Assembly: GCF_005233515.1 (NCBI RefSeq)
Contig: NZ_QFZZ01000004.1
Coordinates: 594,197-658,196 of the forward strand
Direction of reading: 5' to 3'
Source of the DNA: Pseudomonas sp. CFBP13508
Lineage (GTDB): Bacteria; Pseudomonadota; Gammaproteobacteria; Pseudomonadales; Pseudomonadaceae
DNA: 64,000 bases
The position numbers and the translations under genes are program-made. The notes beneath the pieces were generated by a model. It was not told where the DNA came from. It worked only from the letters and a program-made list of their open reading frames with translations, and searched no databases. Of this stretch, positions 7,969 through 16,625 are shown piece by piece (positions within the stretch are counted from its first letter, which is position 1; each line of letters begins with the position of its first letter).

Positions 7969-8877
7969 TTACCTCGCGTTACTGGCGCCAACCGGGGATT
8001 CCGGTTGAAGCTTCAGGTAGAAGTAGAACAGCACCAGGGTGATTGCGATCAGCAACGCGGCGCCGGCACTGGCCAGGCCCCAGTTGAGGAACGATTGCAC
8101 CTGCTGAATGATGAACTCCGGCAGCATCATGTTCTGCGCCCCGCCGAGCAGTGCCGGGGTGACGTAATAACCGAGCGACATCACGAACACCATCAAACCG
8201 CCGGACGCCAGACCCGGCCGGCACAGCGGCAGGAACACCCGGAAGAAGTTGGTCCACGGACTGGCGCCGCAGATCGAGCCGGCCTGCAGGATCATCGGGT
8301 CGATGGCCTGCATGGTTGCCTGCAACGGCAGCACGATGAACGGAATCATGATGTAGCTCATGCCGATCACCACGCCCGTGAGGTTGTGCACCATCTCCAG
8401 CGGTTGATCGATGATGCCCATCGCCATCAGCGCCTTGTTGATCACCCCCGAGGCTTGCAGCAACACCAGCCACGAATAGGTGCGGGCGAGCAGGCTGGTC
8501 CACATCGACAGCAGCACGATGTTGAGGATCCAGCGCCCCCAGCCGCGCGGCACCAAAGTGATCGCCCAGGCCAGCGGAAAGCCCAGCAGCAGGCTGAACA
8601 GCGTCACCAGCCCGGCCACCGAAAAGGTGTTGAGCAGCACCCGCGCATAGGCCGAGTTGGCGAACAACTGTTCGTAGTTGCCAAGGCCAGGCACAGGTTC
8701 CAGCACACCGCGCAGCAGCAGGCCAATCAACGGCGCGAGAAAGAACAGGCCGAGGAACAGCAGCGCCGGGACGAGGTTGCCGGCGCCGCGCCAGCGTTGC
8801 TTGAAAGCCGAACCGGCAGCGCCGGCGGCGCTCCCGGTGGCAGTGGAAGGACGAGGCGCAGTGGCCGCGATTTTCAT
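7969..8877 (-). CDS. ABC importer inner-membrane permease, PotB-like
   Basis: A 302-residue permease with a long polar N-terminal tail rich in Ala, Thr and Ser, then about six membrane helices. Its EAA-type loop reads LQAGSICGASPWTNFFRVFLP. The ATG at 8877 overlaps the stop of the binding-protein gene (8874-8877, ATGA); the frame seven codons further upstream lies inside that gene and is not needed. It forms the membrane pore together with the next gene. Confidence 0.86.
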   Translation of the reverse strand: MKIAATAPRPSTATGSAAGAAGSAFKQRWRGAGNLVPALLFLGLFFLAPLIGLLLRGVLEPVPGLGNYEQLFANSAYARVLLNTFSVAGLVTLFSLLLGFPLAWAITLVPRGWGRWILNIVLLSMWTSLLARTYSWLVLLQASGVINKALMAMGIIDQPLEMVHNLTGVVIGMSYIMIPFIVLPLQATMQAIDPMILQAGSICGASPWTNFFRVFLPLCRPGLASGGLMVFVMSLGYYVTPALLGGAQNMMLPEFIIQQVQSFLNWGLASAGAALLIAITLVLFYFYLKLQPESPVGASNAR

Positions 8878-9899
8878 TTGACCAGCCATTCGTTCCACCG
8901 TGTCGCGATAGCCGGACCGTTCTTGGCCCAGTAAGCGAAATCAAGGGTGATCTGATCCTTGGCGTAAGCCGTCGGCAGGTTGGGGGCCAGCGTCGAATCC
9001 AGACGCTCCACACTGTCGAGGTTGACCGGCGCGTAGGCGGTCAGGTTGGAGAAGTCGGCCTGGCCTTTGGCGCTGCTGGCATTGGCGAGGAACTTCATCG
9101 CCGCGTCCTTGTTTTTCGAGCCTTTTGGGATGACCAGAATGTCGGCCATGACCAGGTTCTGTTTCCAGCTCACGCCGACCGGTGCGCCGTCTTCCTGCAA
9201 GGCGTGCACACGGCCATTCCAGAACTGGCCCATGCTCGCTTCGCCGGACGCCAGCAGTTGCTGCGACTGCGCGCCGCCGCCCCACCAGACGATGTCTTTC
9301 TTGATGGTGTCGAGTTTCTTGAAGGCGCGATCCAGATCCAGCGGGTAGAGCTTGTCAGCCGCAACGCCGTCGGCCAGCAGCGCCAGTTCGAGCACGCCGG
9401 GGCTTGGCCATTTGTACAGGGCGCGTTTGCCGGGGTAGGTCTTGGTGTCGAACAGCGCGCTCCAGTCCTGCGGCTTGTTGGCGCCCAGCTTGCCCTCGTT
9501 GTAGCCGAGGACGAAGGAGAAGAAGAACGAGCCGACGCCGTGATCGCTGACGAAACGCGGGTCGATCTTGTCGCGCTGAATGACTTTGAAATCGAGCGGT
9601 TCGAGCAGGCCTTCGGCAGCGGCGCGCAGGGCGAAATCGGCTTCGACGTCGACCACGTCCCACTGCACGTTGCCGCTTTCGACCATGGCCTTGAGTTTGC
9701 CGTAGTCGGTGGGGCCGTCCTGGACGACGGTGATGCCGCTGGCCTTGCTGAACGGATCGGCCCAGGCCTGTTTCTGCGCATCCTGGGTGCTACCGCCCCA
9801 GCTGACAAAATTCACGCTTTCGGCAGCCATTGCAGCCTGGCCGGTAACGCTGAGCAGTCCCGCGAAAAAGATCGCAGTTGCAGCTTTGTTCAACACCAT
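8874..9899 (-). CDS. Periplasmic binding protein, PotD/SpuD-like
   Basis: A 341-residue extracytoplasmic binding protein of the PotD class. The signal peptide spans about 25 residues (TAIFFAGLLSVTGQAAMAAE), followed by VNFVSWGGSTQDAQKQAW and the typical WDVVDVEADFALRAAAEG region. The ATG at 9899 has GAGGG eight bases upstream; a GTG two codons earlier is also open. It leads the four-gene importer. Relatives bind polyamines, opines or other cationic small molecules. The palindrome at 9996-10020 ties it to the flavin-dependent cluster, so its ligand is probably that pathway's substrate, which is unknown. Confidence 0.85.
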   Translation of the reverse strand: MVLNKAATAIFFAGLLSVTGQAAMAAESVNFVSWGGSTQDAQKQAWADPFSKASGITVVQDGPTDYGKLKAMVESGNVQWDVVDVEADFALRAAAEGLLEPLDFKVIQRDKIDPRFVSDHGVGSFFFSFVLGYNEGKLGANKPQDWSALFDTKTYPGKRALYKWPSPGVLELALLADGVAADKLYPLDLDRAFKKLDTIKKDIVWWGGGAQSQQLLASGEASMGQFWNGRVHALQEDGAPVGVSWKQNLVMADILVIPKGSKNKDAAMKFLANASSAKGQADFSNLTAYAPVNLDSVERLDSTLAPNLPTAYAKDQITLDFAYWAKNGPAIATRWNEWLVK

Positions 9900-9995
9900 G
9901 TTCACGCCCTCATTGTTGTGTTTTTGAGCGGGCCTTGCGTTGTTGCCCGCCTGTCGGGAGCAGTAGCTGGACGGTTTTTCAGGTCGTCCGGTCTA

Positions 9996-10020
9996 TGGAA
10001 TATCATATTATGGTATTCCA
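9996..10020. promoter_or_regulatory. GntR-type operator, site 1 (before the ABC importer)
   Basis: TGGAATATCAT (9996-10006) and ATGGTATTCCA (10010-10020) are inverted with one mismatch. On the minus strand the word TGGAATACCATAATAT matches TGGTATACCATAATAC at sites 2 and 3 in 14 of 16 positions. It lies about 100 bases before the binding-protein gene. The rest of the gene-free stretch 9900-10275 holds a composite REP and nothing else that I can identify. Confidence 0.7.
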
Positions 10021-10113
10021 AACTTTGTGCAAGCACTTTGCCTTACCGGTTATCTGGCAGGTTGGTTTTTTTGAGCCGTTCGGCCTGAGATATTTTGTGA
10101 ATGTGAGATCCAG

Positions 10114-10272
10114 CCCCTCACCCCAGCCCTCTCCCAATGGGAGAGGGGGAAAGGGAGCCAATTTTTGTGCTGTTCAAAATTTGAGTTCGACTCGGTATCT
10201 CAGGTCGATGTATAGCGACCGGTCAACGCGGTCGGCTCCCTCTCCCTCTGGGAGAGGGCTGGGGTGAGGGCG
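10114..10272. repeat. Composite REP (CCCTCACCCCAGCCCTCTCCC class)
   Basis: Inverted ends CCCCTCACCCCAGCCCTCTCCC and GGGAGAGGGCTGGGGTGAGGG enclose about 110 bases shared with the copy at 5796-5960. It lies immediately after the RibBX stop codon and may stabilise the transcript end. Confidence 0.8.
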
Positions 10273-10275
10273 GCG

Positions 10276-11385
10276 TCATTCAGTGAACGGAATGCTCTCA
10301 ACCACCTCAAGGTCATACCCGGTCAACCCCGCATACTTCAGCGGTGGGCCGAGGTGGCGCAACTTGCCCACCCCAAGGTTCTGCAGAATCTGCGCCCCAG
10401 TCCCGACCTCGGAATAAATCCGCGATTGCGAACGGCTGAACTGCCGTGGCGGCTGGGTCAGCTGCGGCACGCGTTCGAGCAACGCCTGCGACGATTCATG
10501 ATTGGCCAGCACCACCACAACCCCATGACCTTCCGCCGCGACCCGTTGCAGCGCCGCCCACAGAGTCCAGTTCGTTGGCCCGCTGTACTCGGCGCCGACC
10601 AGGTCGCGCAGCGGATCGATCACATGCACACGCACCAGCGTCGGCTCTTCACGGCGCAAGTCGCCCATGACCATCGCCATGTGCACGCCGCCTTCGATGC
10701 GATCCTCGAAAGTGATCAAACGGAACGTGCCATGCACCGTCGGCAGCTCACGTTCACCGATGCGTTCGATGGTGTGCTCGGTGCTTAGGCGATAGTGGAT
10801 CAGGTCGGCAATGGTGCCAATCTTGATCCCGTGCTTGCGCGCGAACTGCTCCAGATCCGGGCGGCGCGCCATGGTGCCGTCGTCGTTCATCACTTCGACA
10901 ATCACCGAGGCCGGGGTGAAACCGGCCAGACGCGCCAGATCGCAACCGGCCTCGGTGTGCCCGGCACGGGTCAGCACGCCACCTTCCTTGGCGCGCAACG
11001 GGAAGATGTGGCCGGGCTGCACCAGGTCTTCGGCGCGGGCATTCGGCGCGACGGCGGCGGCAACGGTGCAGGCCCGGTCGGCGGCAGAAATGCCGGTAGT
11101 CACGCCGACCGCCGCTTCGATCGACACGGTGAATGCAGTGCTGAACACACTGCCGTTGGCGGGTACCATTTGCTCCAGGCCCAGACGCTGACAATGTTCG
11201 TCGGTCAGGGTCAGGCAGATCAGCCCGCGTGCCTCGCGGGCCATGAAGCTGATAGCCTCCGGTGTGCAACGATCAGCGGCCAGCAGCAGGTCGCCTTCGT
11301 TCTCGCGGTCTTCGTCATCGACCAGCAGGACCATTTTGCCGAGGCGATAATCTTCGATGATTTCTTCGATGCTGTTGAAGGCCAT
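10276..11385 (-). CDS. ribB: 3,4-dihydroxy-2-butanone 4-phosphate synthase with degenerate GTP cyclohydrolase II domain (RibBX-type)
   Basis: A 369-residue riboflavin-pathway enzyme that turns ribulose 5-phosphate into the four-carbon precursor. The RibB half (about 1-200) has [12 protein letters not shown], the Mg-site sequence, and [16 protein letters not shown]. The second half has the RibA fold but lacks the three zinc cysteines of GTP cyclohydrolase II; the region reads [19 protein letters not shown], so that activity should be absent. The gene starts 32 bases from a GntR-type site it shares with the divergent DUF1330 gene. Being inside a flavin-reductase regulon, it probably boosts FMN supply on induction, with the housekeeping copy elsewhere. 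Confidence 0.88.
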   Translation of the reverse strand: MAFNSIEEIIEDYRLGKMVLLVDDEDRENEGDLLLAADRCTPEAISFMAREARGLICLTLTDEHCQRLGLEQMVPANGSVFSTAFTVSIEAAVGVTTGISAADRACTVAAAVAPNARAEDLVQPGHIFPLRAKEGGVLTRAGHTEAGCDLARLAGFTPASVIVEVMNDDGTMARRPDLEQFARKHGIKIGTIADLIHYRLSTEHTIERIGERELPTVHGTFRLITFEDRIEGGVHMAMVMGDLRREEPTLVRVHVIDPLRDLVGAEYSGPTNWTLWAALQRVAAEGHGVVVVLANHESSQALLERVPQLTQPPRQFSRSQSRIYSEVGTGAQILQNLGVGKLRHLGPPLKYAGLTGYDLEVVESIPFTE

Positions 11386-11415
11386 GCTGGACTCTCAGGG
11401 TTCGTTGGAAATATA

Positions 11416-11432
11416 TTGGTATACCATAATAC
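11416..11432. promoter_or_regulatory. GntR-type operator, site 2 (between ribBX and DUF1330)
   Basis: TTGGTATACCATAATAC, containing the perfect ten-base palindrome TGGTATACCA at 11417-11426. The same 16-base word occurs exactly at 17258-17273. The site lies in the 68-base divergent region between the starts at 11385 and 11454, so one repressor could silence both genes. Confidence 0.75.
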
Positions 11433-11453
11433 AAAATCAACAAAGAGGTCACT

Positions 11454-11750
11454 ATGAAGGCGTACTGGATTGCACATGTGGATATAGCCGATGCCGAGCA
11501 CTACAGCCAATACACCCAGCGCACCCCGCAGGCGATTGCTGCTTTCGGCGGCAAGTTTCTGGCCAGAGGCGGGCGCAGCGAAGCGATGGAAGGACGGCAG
11601 ACGCCACAGCGCACCGTGATCATCGAGTTTGAAAGCTACGAAACAGCCGTGGCGTGCTACCACTCGGCGGCGTATCAGGAGGCGAAGAGTTATCGCGAGG
11701 AATGGGCGAAGGCGGAGATCATTATCGTCGAGGGCGTTGCCCCGAACTGA
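11454..11750 (+). CDS. DUF1330 family protein
   Basis: A 98-residue ferredoxin-like-fold protein. It has the DUF1330 pattern: YWIAHVDIADAEHYSQYTQR at the start, FLARGGRSEAMEG in the middle and VIIEFESYETAVACYHSAAYQEA near the end. GAGG lies upstream of the ATG. Members are often found in catabolic clusters and are suspected of being small enzymes or binding proteins. It is the only gene of this regulon on the plus strand and shares its operator with ribBX. Its biochemical role is unknown. Confidence 0.82.
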   Translation: MKAYWIAHVDIADAEHYSQYTQRTPQAIAAFGGKFLARGGRSEAMEGRQTPQRTVIIEFESYETAVACYHSAAYQEAKSYREEWAKAEIIIVEGVAPN

Positions 11751-11763
11751 GCCACACCACCAT

Positions 11764-11862
11764 CCTGTGGGAGCGAGCCTGCTCGCGAATGCGTTCGAAC
11801 ATTCAACATTTGTATTGACTGACACGACGCCTTCGCGAGCAGGCTCGCTCCCACAGGTTTTG
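11764..11862. repeat. REP pair (GTGGGAGCGAGCCTGCTCGCGAA class)
   Basis: Facing copies of CTGTGGGAGCGAGCCTGCTCG about 60 bases apart, between convergent DUF1330 and Nudix genes. It probably acts as a transcript-end hairpin for both. Confidence 0.85.
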
Positions 11863-11876
11863 TGTTCAGGCAAATG

Positions 11877-12440
11877 TCAGCGCATGAAATGAATCTTGCC
11901 GCTGTCATCATTCCCCATGTAAATCCCGTAGACCCCAGCCTGGCGCTCTTCGATATAGCGCTCGAGAATCTGCCGGATCGCCGGGTAGTAGATCTGCTCC
12001 CACGGAATCTCTTCCGGGGCGAAGAACTTGTAATCCATGGTCTCCGGCCCGTACTGCCCGGTGATTTCCAGGGCGATGGCGCGGAAGATGATGTACACCT
12101 CGCTGATCTTCGGCACGCTGAAGATCGAATACGGCGAGACGATTTCCGCGCGCACGCCGCTTTCTTCCCAGACTTCGCGCAGCGCCGCCTGCTCGGTGGT
12201 CTCACCGCTTTCCATGAACCCGGCCGGCAGCGTCCAGGTGCCCGGGCGTGGTGGGATCGCCCGTTGGCACAGGAGGTATTTGCCGTCCTGCTCAATGATG
12301 CAGCCGGCAATGATCTTCGGATTGACGTAGTGGATATAGCCGCAGCCGCGGCACATCAGGCGCTCGTGCGTATCACCCGGCGGCGTCTGCTGACCGAGGT
12401 CAGGGCCACCGCATTTCGGGCAAAAGCTCGGGCTGAACAT
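11877..12440 (-). CDS. Nudix hydrolase with N-terminal zinc ribbon
   Basis: A 187-residue Nudix enzyme that hydrolyses a nucleoside diphosphate linked to another group. A zinc ribbon comes first (CPKCGG at 7-12 and CRGCGY near 31). The Nudix box GFMESGETTEQAALREVWEESG follows near residue 85, with all its Glu and Arg residues. The gene starts one base after the GntR stop, so it is probably the last gene of the same operon. Zinc-ribbon Nudix relatives include NADH and FAD pyrophosphatases, but the specificity cannot be read here. In many pseudomonads this gene may have its own context, so its link to the regulon is only moderate. Confidence 0.85.
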   Translation of the reverse strand: MFSPSFCPKCGGPDLGQQTPPGDTHERLMCRGCGYIHYVNPKIIAGCIIEQDGKYLLCQRAIPPRPGTWTLPAGFMESGETTEQAALREVWEESGVRAEIVSPYSIFSVPKISEVYIIFRAIALEITGQYGPETMDYKFFAPEEIPWEQIYYPAIRQILERYIEERQAGVYGIYMGNDDSGKIHFMR

Positions 12441-12441
12441 G

Positions 12442-13206
12442 TCATTGACCTATGCGGGGTTCTTTCAGCGCGATCGGCAGGGTGATCGCCGGGGTACCTT
12501 TGACGGCGACGCCTGTCTCTTCCTGCTTGCGCTTGAGGTAATCGAGGGCCACGGCGGCGGCCGCGCGGACGTGATCGACACAGGCCTGATGCGCCGCCAG
12601 CGGATCGCCGCTCTTGATCGCCTCGACCATTTTTTCCATCTCGTGATTACTCGCGCCGCGTCGGTTTTCCTGGGAGACCGAGGTCGCGCGCAGATAGCTG
12701 ATGCGTGCCTGCAACTGGCGCAATTGGGTGGCGGCGACATGGTTGCCCGAGCCTTCGAGCAGCACGTCGTAGAAACCCTGCACCGAGTCGATGACCTGTT
12801 GCAGCTCGCCGTCCTTCAACGCCTTGCGGTTGTCATCGAGGGCTTTTTCCAGGGCTTTGATGTCCTTGGCTTTGGCGCGCAGGGTGAACAGCTGGACGAT
12901 CAGGCCTTCGAGCACACAACGCAGTTCGTAGATATCGACGGCGTCGTCGAGGGTGATGATGGCTACGCGCGGGCCTTTGGCGTCGGCGAATTCCACCAGG
13001 CCTTCGGATTCGAGGTGACGCAAGGCTTCGCGCACCGAGGTGCGGCTGACGCCGAGGCGATCGCAGAGGTCGCGTTCGACCAGACGATCACCTGGCATGA
13101 GCTGGAAATTCATGATCGCGCTACGCAGTTTGTCCAGCACGATTTCGCGCAGGGTAACGGGGTTGCGATTGACCTTGAAGCTGTCGTCGAGTGGCTGGCG
13201 TTTCAT
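12442..13206 (-). CDS. GntR/FadR-family transcriptional regulator (FCD domain), probable repressor of this cluster
   Basis: A 254-residue regulator. The winged helix-turn-helix spans about 20-85: LREIVLDKLRSAIMN, MPGDRLVERDLCDRLGVS and RTSVREALRHLESEGLV are classic. The FCD ligand-binding helices follow (DIYELRCVLEGLIVQLF). MKRQ at 13206 is taken as the start; an upstream ATG at 13248 is possible. It is the penultimate gene of the catabolic operon, which fits a repressor inside its own regulon. The three TGGTATACCA-type sites in this region are the natural targets, and the pathway substrate or an intermediate is the likely inducer. Both points are inferred. Confidence 0.87.
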   Translation of the reverse strand: MKRQPLDDSFKVNRNPVTLREIVLDKLRSAIMNFQLMPGDRLVERDLCDRLGVSRTSVREALRHLESEGLVEFADAKGPRVAIITLDDAVDIYELRCVLEGLIVQLFTLRAKAKDIKALEKALDDNRKALKDGELQQVIDSVQGFYDVLLEGSGNHVAATQLRQLQARISYLRATSVSQENRRGASNHEMEKMVEAIKSGDPLAAHQACVDHVRAAAAVALDYLKRKQEETGVAVKGTPAITLPIALKEPRIGQ

Positions 13207-13263
13207 GGGGTCCGCTCTTGAGCTTGGCTGTCCATGCCAGACGGGCATCAAAACAGCCGAGGG

Positions 13264-13653
13264 TTAACTGGAGGCCTCGGCGTCGGCTTCGGCAAAGGCT
13301 TCACGGGCCAGCCGGAAACTGTCCACGGCCGCCGGAACGCCGCAATAAATGCCGACCTGAAGCAGAATTTCGCGTATTTGCTCACGACTCAGGCCGTTAC
13401 GCAAGGCGCCACGCACATGCAGCTTGAGTTCATGCGGGCGGTTGAGCGCCGAGATCATCGCCAGGTTGATCATGCTGCGCTCCTTGAGCGACAGACCCTC
13501 ACGCCCCCAGACATGGCCCCAGCAGTATTCGGTGACCATTTCCTGCAGCGGGCGGGTGAAATCGTCGGCGTTGTCTATCGAACGCTGAACATAGGCTTCG
13601 CCGAGTACCTGCGTGCGGATTTGCAGGCCTTTTTCATACTTCTCGTTACTCAT
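13264..13653 (-). CDS. Carboxymuconolactone decarboxylase family protein
   Basis: A 129-residue all-helical CMD protein. It carries the family pattern EYCWGHVWGREGLSLKERS, then LNRPHELKLHVRGALRNGLSR and QVGIYCGVPAAVDSF, close to PcaC-type decarboxylases, not the CxxC peroxidase-reductase AhpD group. AGGAGG lies six bases before the ATG at 13653, which sets the start 18 bases inside the open frame. No pca genes surround it, so it probably acts on a lactone or keto acid of this cluster's pathway. Confidence 0.85.
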   Translation of the reverse strand: MSNEKYEKGLQIRTQVLGEAYVQRSIDNADDFTRPLQEMVTEYCWGHVWGREGLSLKERSMINLAMISALNRPHELKLHVRGALRNGLSREQIREILLQVGIYCGVPAAVDSFRLAREAFAEADAEASS

Positions 13654-13682
13654 AAATCCTCCTGTCACCACAGATCCCTCGT

Positions 13683-13769
13683 GTAGGAGCTGCCGAAGGC
13701 TGCGATCTTTTGATCTTGCTCTTGAAAATCAAAGTCAAAAGATCGCAGCCTTCGGCAGCTCCTACAGGG
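13683..13769. repeat. REP pair (GTAGGAGCTGCCGAAGG class), inverted
   Basis: Facing copies of TGTAGGAGCTGCCGAAGGCT, separated by CTTGCTCTTGAAAATC-like sequence. It lies inside the operon between the flavin reductase and CMD genes, so it may lower expression of the distal genes. Confidence 0.85.
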
Positions 13770-13784
13770 ATTTGTGTGAATTCG

Positions 13785-14270
13785 TCAGGCCAGAGTCGGC
13801 AACGGGCCGAGCTTGCCCTTGTGATAAATCATCGGCGTCACCGGTTGCTCGGGCAGGATCAGGTTCTTCACTGCGCCGACAATGATCGCGTGATCGCCGC
13901 CGTCGTATTCACGCCACAATTCGCACTCGATGATCGCCGTGGCCTTGGCCAGGATCGGGTTGCCCAGATCGCTCAGGTGCCACTCGATGCCCTTGGCCTT
14001 TTCCTTGCCCTTGCCGGCGAACGCGTAGGCTTCGGCGGTCTGCTCGGCGGAGAGCAAATGGATGGCGAATTTCTTGCTGTCGCGCAGCACCGGGTAGGTG
14101 TCGGACGCATAGTTGGGGCAGAACAGCACCAGCGCCGGGTCGATCGACAGCGCGCTGAACGCGCTGGCGGTGATGCCGACAATGCCGCCTTCCGGGTCGA
14201 GGGTGGTGACCACCGTGACGCCGGACGGAAACGAGCTCATGACGTCTTTGTAAATGCCGGGTTCGATCAT
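13785..14270 (-). CDS. Flavin reductase (small component of a two-component monooxygenase)
   Basis: A 161-residue FMN-binding split-barrel protein of the HpaC/RutF group, which uses NAD(P)H to supply free reduced flavin to a separate oxygenase. The family start FPSGVTVVTTLDPEGGIVGI is at 14-33, followed by TASAFSALSIDPALVLFC and the C-terminal GGDHAIIVGAV. It starts 12 bases after the aldehyde dehydrogenase gene. No luciferase-like or acyl-CoA-dehydrogenase-like oxygenase occurs anywhere in the window, so its partner is encoded elsewhere or has been lost. Confidence 0.87.
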   Translation of the reverse strand: MIEPGIYKDVMSSFPSGVTVVTTLDPEGGIVGITASAFSALSIDPALVLFCPNYASDTYPVLRDSKKFAIHLLSAEQTAEAYAFAGKGKEKAKGIEWHLSDLGNPILAKATAIIECELWREYDGGDHAIIVGAVKNLILPEQPVTPMIYHKGKLGPLPTLA

Positions 14271-14282
14271 TTCGCAGGACTC

Positions 14283-15764
14283 CTAGCGCATCACAAACGG
14301 ATCAGGCATTGGCGCCTGGGAGAGGTTGATCCACACCGTTTTCAGTTCGGTGTAGGCCAGCACCGAATCGATGCCGCTTTCGCGTCCATAGCCACTGTTC
14401 TTGAAGCCGCCGATCGGCGCCATCGCCGACACCGCACGGTAAGTGTTGACCCAGATGATCCCCGAGCGCACATCGCGCGCCAGACGATGGGCGCGACCGA
14501 GGTCGCGGGTCCAGATGCCGGCGGCGAGGCCGAACTGTGAGTCGTTGGCGATCGCCAGTGCTTCGGCTTCGTCTTTGAAGCGAATCACCGAAGCCACCGG
14601 GCCGAAGACTTCTTCCTGCATGATCTTCATCGAATTGCGGTCGCACTCGAACAGCGTCGGCTCGTAGAACCAGCCTTCACCGAGATCCGCCGGACGCTTG
14701 CCACCGGTGCGCAAACGCGCGCCTTCGGCGATGGCGTCAGCGACCAGACCTTCGACCACCGCCAATTGCTGGGCGGTGGCCATCGGGCCCATCTCGCTGT
14801 GGTCTTCCTGCGGGTTGCCGATGCGGATGCGCTGGGCGCGTTCGACCAGACGATTGACGAATTCGTCGTAGATTTCGTCCTGCACCAGCAAGCGCGAACC
14901 TGACACGCAACTCTGCCCGGACGCCGCGTAGATGCCGGCAATCGCACCGTTGATCGCGCTGTCCAGATCGGCGTCTGCGAAGATGATATTCGGCGACTTG
15001 CCGCCCAGCTCCAGCGACAGCTTGGCGAAGTTCTCGGCGCTGCTGCGCACCACATGCCGTGCCGTGGCCGCGCCGCCGGTGAAGGCAATCTTGCGGATCA
15101 GCGGATGGCGGGTGAGGGCGGCGCCGGTGCTCGGGCCGTAACCGGTGACGACGTTGACCACGCCCGGCGGAATCCCGGCTTCGAGGGCCAGGCGTGCGAG
15201 CTCGAGAATGGTCGCCGAGGCGTGCTCGGACGGCTTGATCACGATGGTGTTACCAGCGGCGAGGGCCGGGGCCAGTTTGATTGCGGTCAGGTACAGCGGG
15301 CTGTTCCACGGAATGATCGCGGCGACCACACCCATGGCTTCGTGCACGGTGTAGGCAAACAGGTCAGGCTTGTCCAGCGGCAGGGTGCCGCCTTCAAGCT
15401 TGTCGGCGAGGCCTGCGGTGTAGTGGAAGAACTCCGGCAGATAGCTGACCTGGCCACGGGTTTCGCGGATCAGCTTGCCGTTGTCGCGGCTTTCCAGCTG
15501 CGCCAGGTGTTCCTTGTTTTCTGCGATCAGATCACCGAGGCGGCGCAGCAGTTTGCCTCGCGCGGTGGCGGTCAGACCGCGCCACGCCGGGCTGTCAAAA
15601 GCAGTTTGCGCTGCTTGCACGGCGCGTTCGACGTCCGCTTCATCGGCGTCGGGCAGTTCCGCCCAGGCCTGCGCGGAGGCCGGGTTGAGGCTTTCGAAGG
15701 TCTTGCCGGAGAGGGCGTCAACCCAGTCTCCGCCGATGCACATCTGGAAGCGTGCGAGTGTCAT
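14283..15764 (-). CDS. NAD(P)-dependent aldehyde dehydrogenase
   Basis: A 493-residue ALDH that oxidises an aldehyde or hemiacetal to an acid. The cofactor stretch IIPWNSPLYLTAIKLAPALA and KPSEHAS are present, with the catalytic Glu in LELGGKSPN and the catalytic Cys in SGQSCVSGSR. The C-terminus has the usual FKNSGYGRE. The start overlaps the hydrolase stop (15761-15764). Together with flavin reductase and hydrolase the set resembles the TgnA/TgnC/TgnD order of work in trigonelline breakdown (oxidative ring opening, dehydrogenation, hydrolysis). That is a functional analogy, not a proven orthology. Confidence 0.87.
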   Translation of the reverse strand: MTLARFQMCIGGDWVDALSGKTFESLNPASAQAWAELPDADEADVERAVQAAQTAFDSPAWRGLTATARGKLLRRLGDLIAENKEHLAQLESRDNGKLIRETRGQVSYLPEFFHYTAGLADKLEGGTLPLDKPDLFAYTVHEAMGVVAAIIPWNSPLYLTAIKLAPALAAGNTIVIKPSEHASATILELARLALEAGIPPGVVNVVTGYGPSTGAALTRHPLIRKIAFTGGAATARHVVRSSAENFAKLSLELGGKSPNIIFADADLDSAINGAIAGIYAASGQSCVSGSRLLVQDEIYDEFVNRLVERAQRIRIGNPQEDHSEMGPMATAQQLAVVEGLVADAIAEGARLRTGGKRPADLGEGWFYEPTLFECDRNSMKIMQEEVFGPVASVIRFKDEAEALAIANDSQFGLAAGIWTRDLGRAHRLARDVRSGIIWVNTYRAVSAMAPIGGFKNSGYGRESGIDSVLAYTELKTVWINLSQAPMPDPFVMR

Positions 15765-16594
15765 GCAACGATCCCCTTTATATGGTTTTGTCGGGCGTGT
15801 GCGAATTGGAGAAATTCCAGCAGCATCTGGTTGACCAGACGCGGCGACTCTACCGGCATCATATGCCGTTGCTCGGGCAGCACGGCAACCTTCGCACCGG
15901 GGATGCGCCGGGCCAGTTGCTCGGCCATTTCCGGGGTCGAGCCGGGGTCGAGTTCGCCGGTGGCGATCAGGGTCGGCGCCTGAATGCTGCTCAGGTCGTC
16001 GGCGCGGTACATGTCCTGGGTGGCAAACAATTCATAAGTGGTCAGGTAGCCCTGCGGATCGTTGTTGGCCAAGGTCTGGCGCAATGCGGCGATCTGCGCC
16101 GGGTTGGCCGCCTGATATTCACGGCTGAACCAGCGTGACAGGGCGGCTTCGGCATTGGCGTCCGGGCCGTGTTCGGCAGCCTGCGCAGTGCGCGCAATCA
16201 CGCCGGCACGCTGTTCTTTGCTGCGGTTGAACACACTGTTCAACACCACCAGACTTTGCAGGCGCTCCGGGTAATGCAGGGCGAAGGCCCGCGCGACCAG
16301 TCCGCCCATGGAGAAACCGATCACCGCTGCCTGCGGCACGTTCAAGTGATCGAGCAGCTCGAGCAACTGATCGGCGTAACCGAGCAGGTCGGTGCCGCTG
16401 GCCGGGCGCGGGCTGGCGCCGTGGCCGAGCATGTCGTAGGCGATCACCTGGTATTGGCTGGCGAGGCCGACAATCTGCCCGCCCCACATTTCTTTGTTCA
16501 GGCCCACGCCGTGGATCAAGACCACGGGCTGGCCTTGGCCGGTCGCCAGGTAACTGGTGCCAGCCGGGGTGAGTTCAGCGGTGAGCCGAATCAT
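15761..16594 (-). CDS. Alpha/beta hydrolase
   Basis: A 277-residue alpha/beta hydrolase. The oxyanion segment is VVLIHGVGLNKEMW, the nucleophile elbow GFSMGG carries the serine, the acid is in IATGELDPGSTPEM, and the histidine lies in LPEQRHMMPVE. The start at 16594 has AGGAG six bases upstream; the frame to 16738 runs into the neighbouring gene and is not used. The family includes hydrolases for enamide and lactone intermediates after ring cleavage (RutD, TgnD types), which is a fair guess here. Confidence 0.85.
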   Translation of the reverse strand: MIRLTAELTPAGTSYLATGQGQPVVLIHGVGLNKEMWGGQIVGLASQYQVIAYDMLGHGASPRPASGTDLLGYADQLLELLDHLNVPQAAVIGFSMGGLVARAFALHYPERLQSLVVLNSVFNRSKEQRAGVIARTAQAAEHGPDANAEAALSRWFSREYQAANPAQIAALRQTLANNDPQGYLTTYELFATQDMYRADDLSSIQAPTLIATGELDPGSTPEMAEQLARRIPGAKVAVLPEQRHMMPVESPRLVNQMLLEFLQFAHARQNHIKGIVA

Positions 16595-16625
16595 GGAGCG
16601 CTCCTGCAATGCCTTTTTATTGTGA

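Noticed and set aside
7297..8934. 545-codon plus-strand frame opposite the ABC permeases
   Set aside because: His/Gln/Arg-rich shadow of two clear permease genes, without motif.
10276..11385. Bifunctional RibBA
   Set aside because: The zinc cysteines of GTP cyclohydrolase II are absent in the second half, so only the RibB activity is claimed.
13264..13653. Protocatechuate pathway PcaC
   Set aside because: No other pca genes are nearby and the operon context is a flavin-dependent pathway, so only the family name is used.
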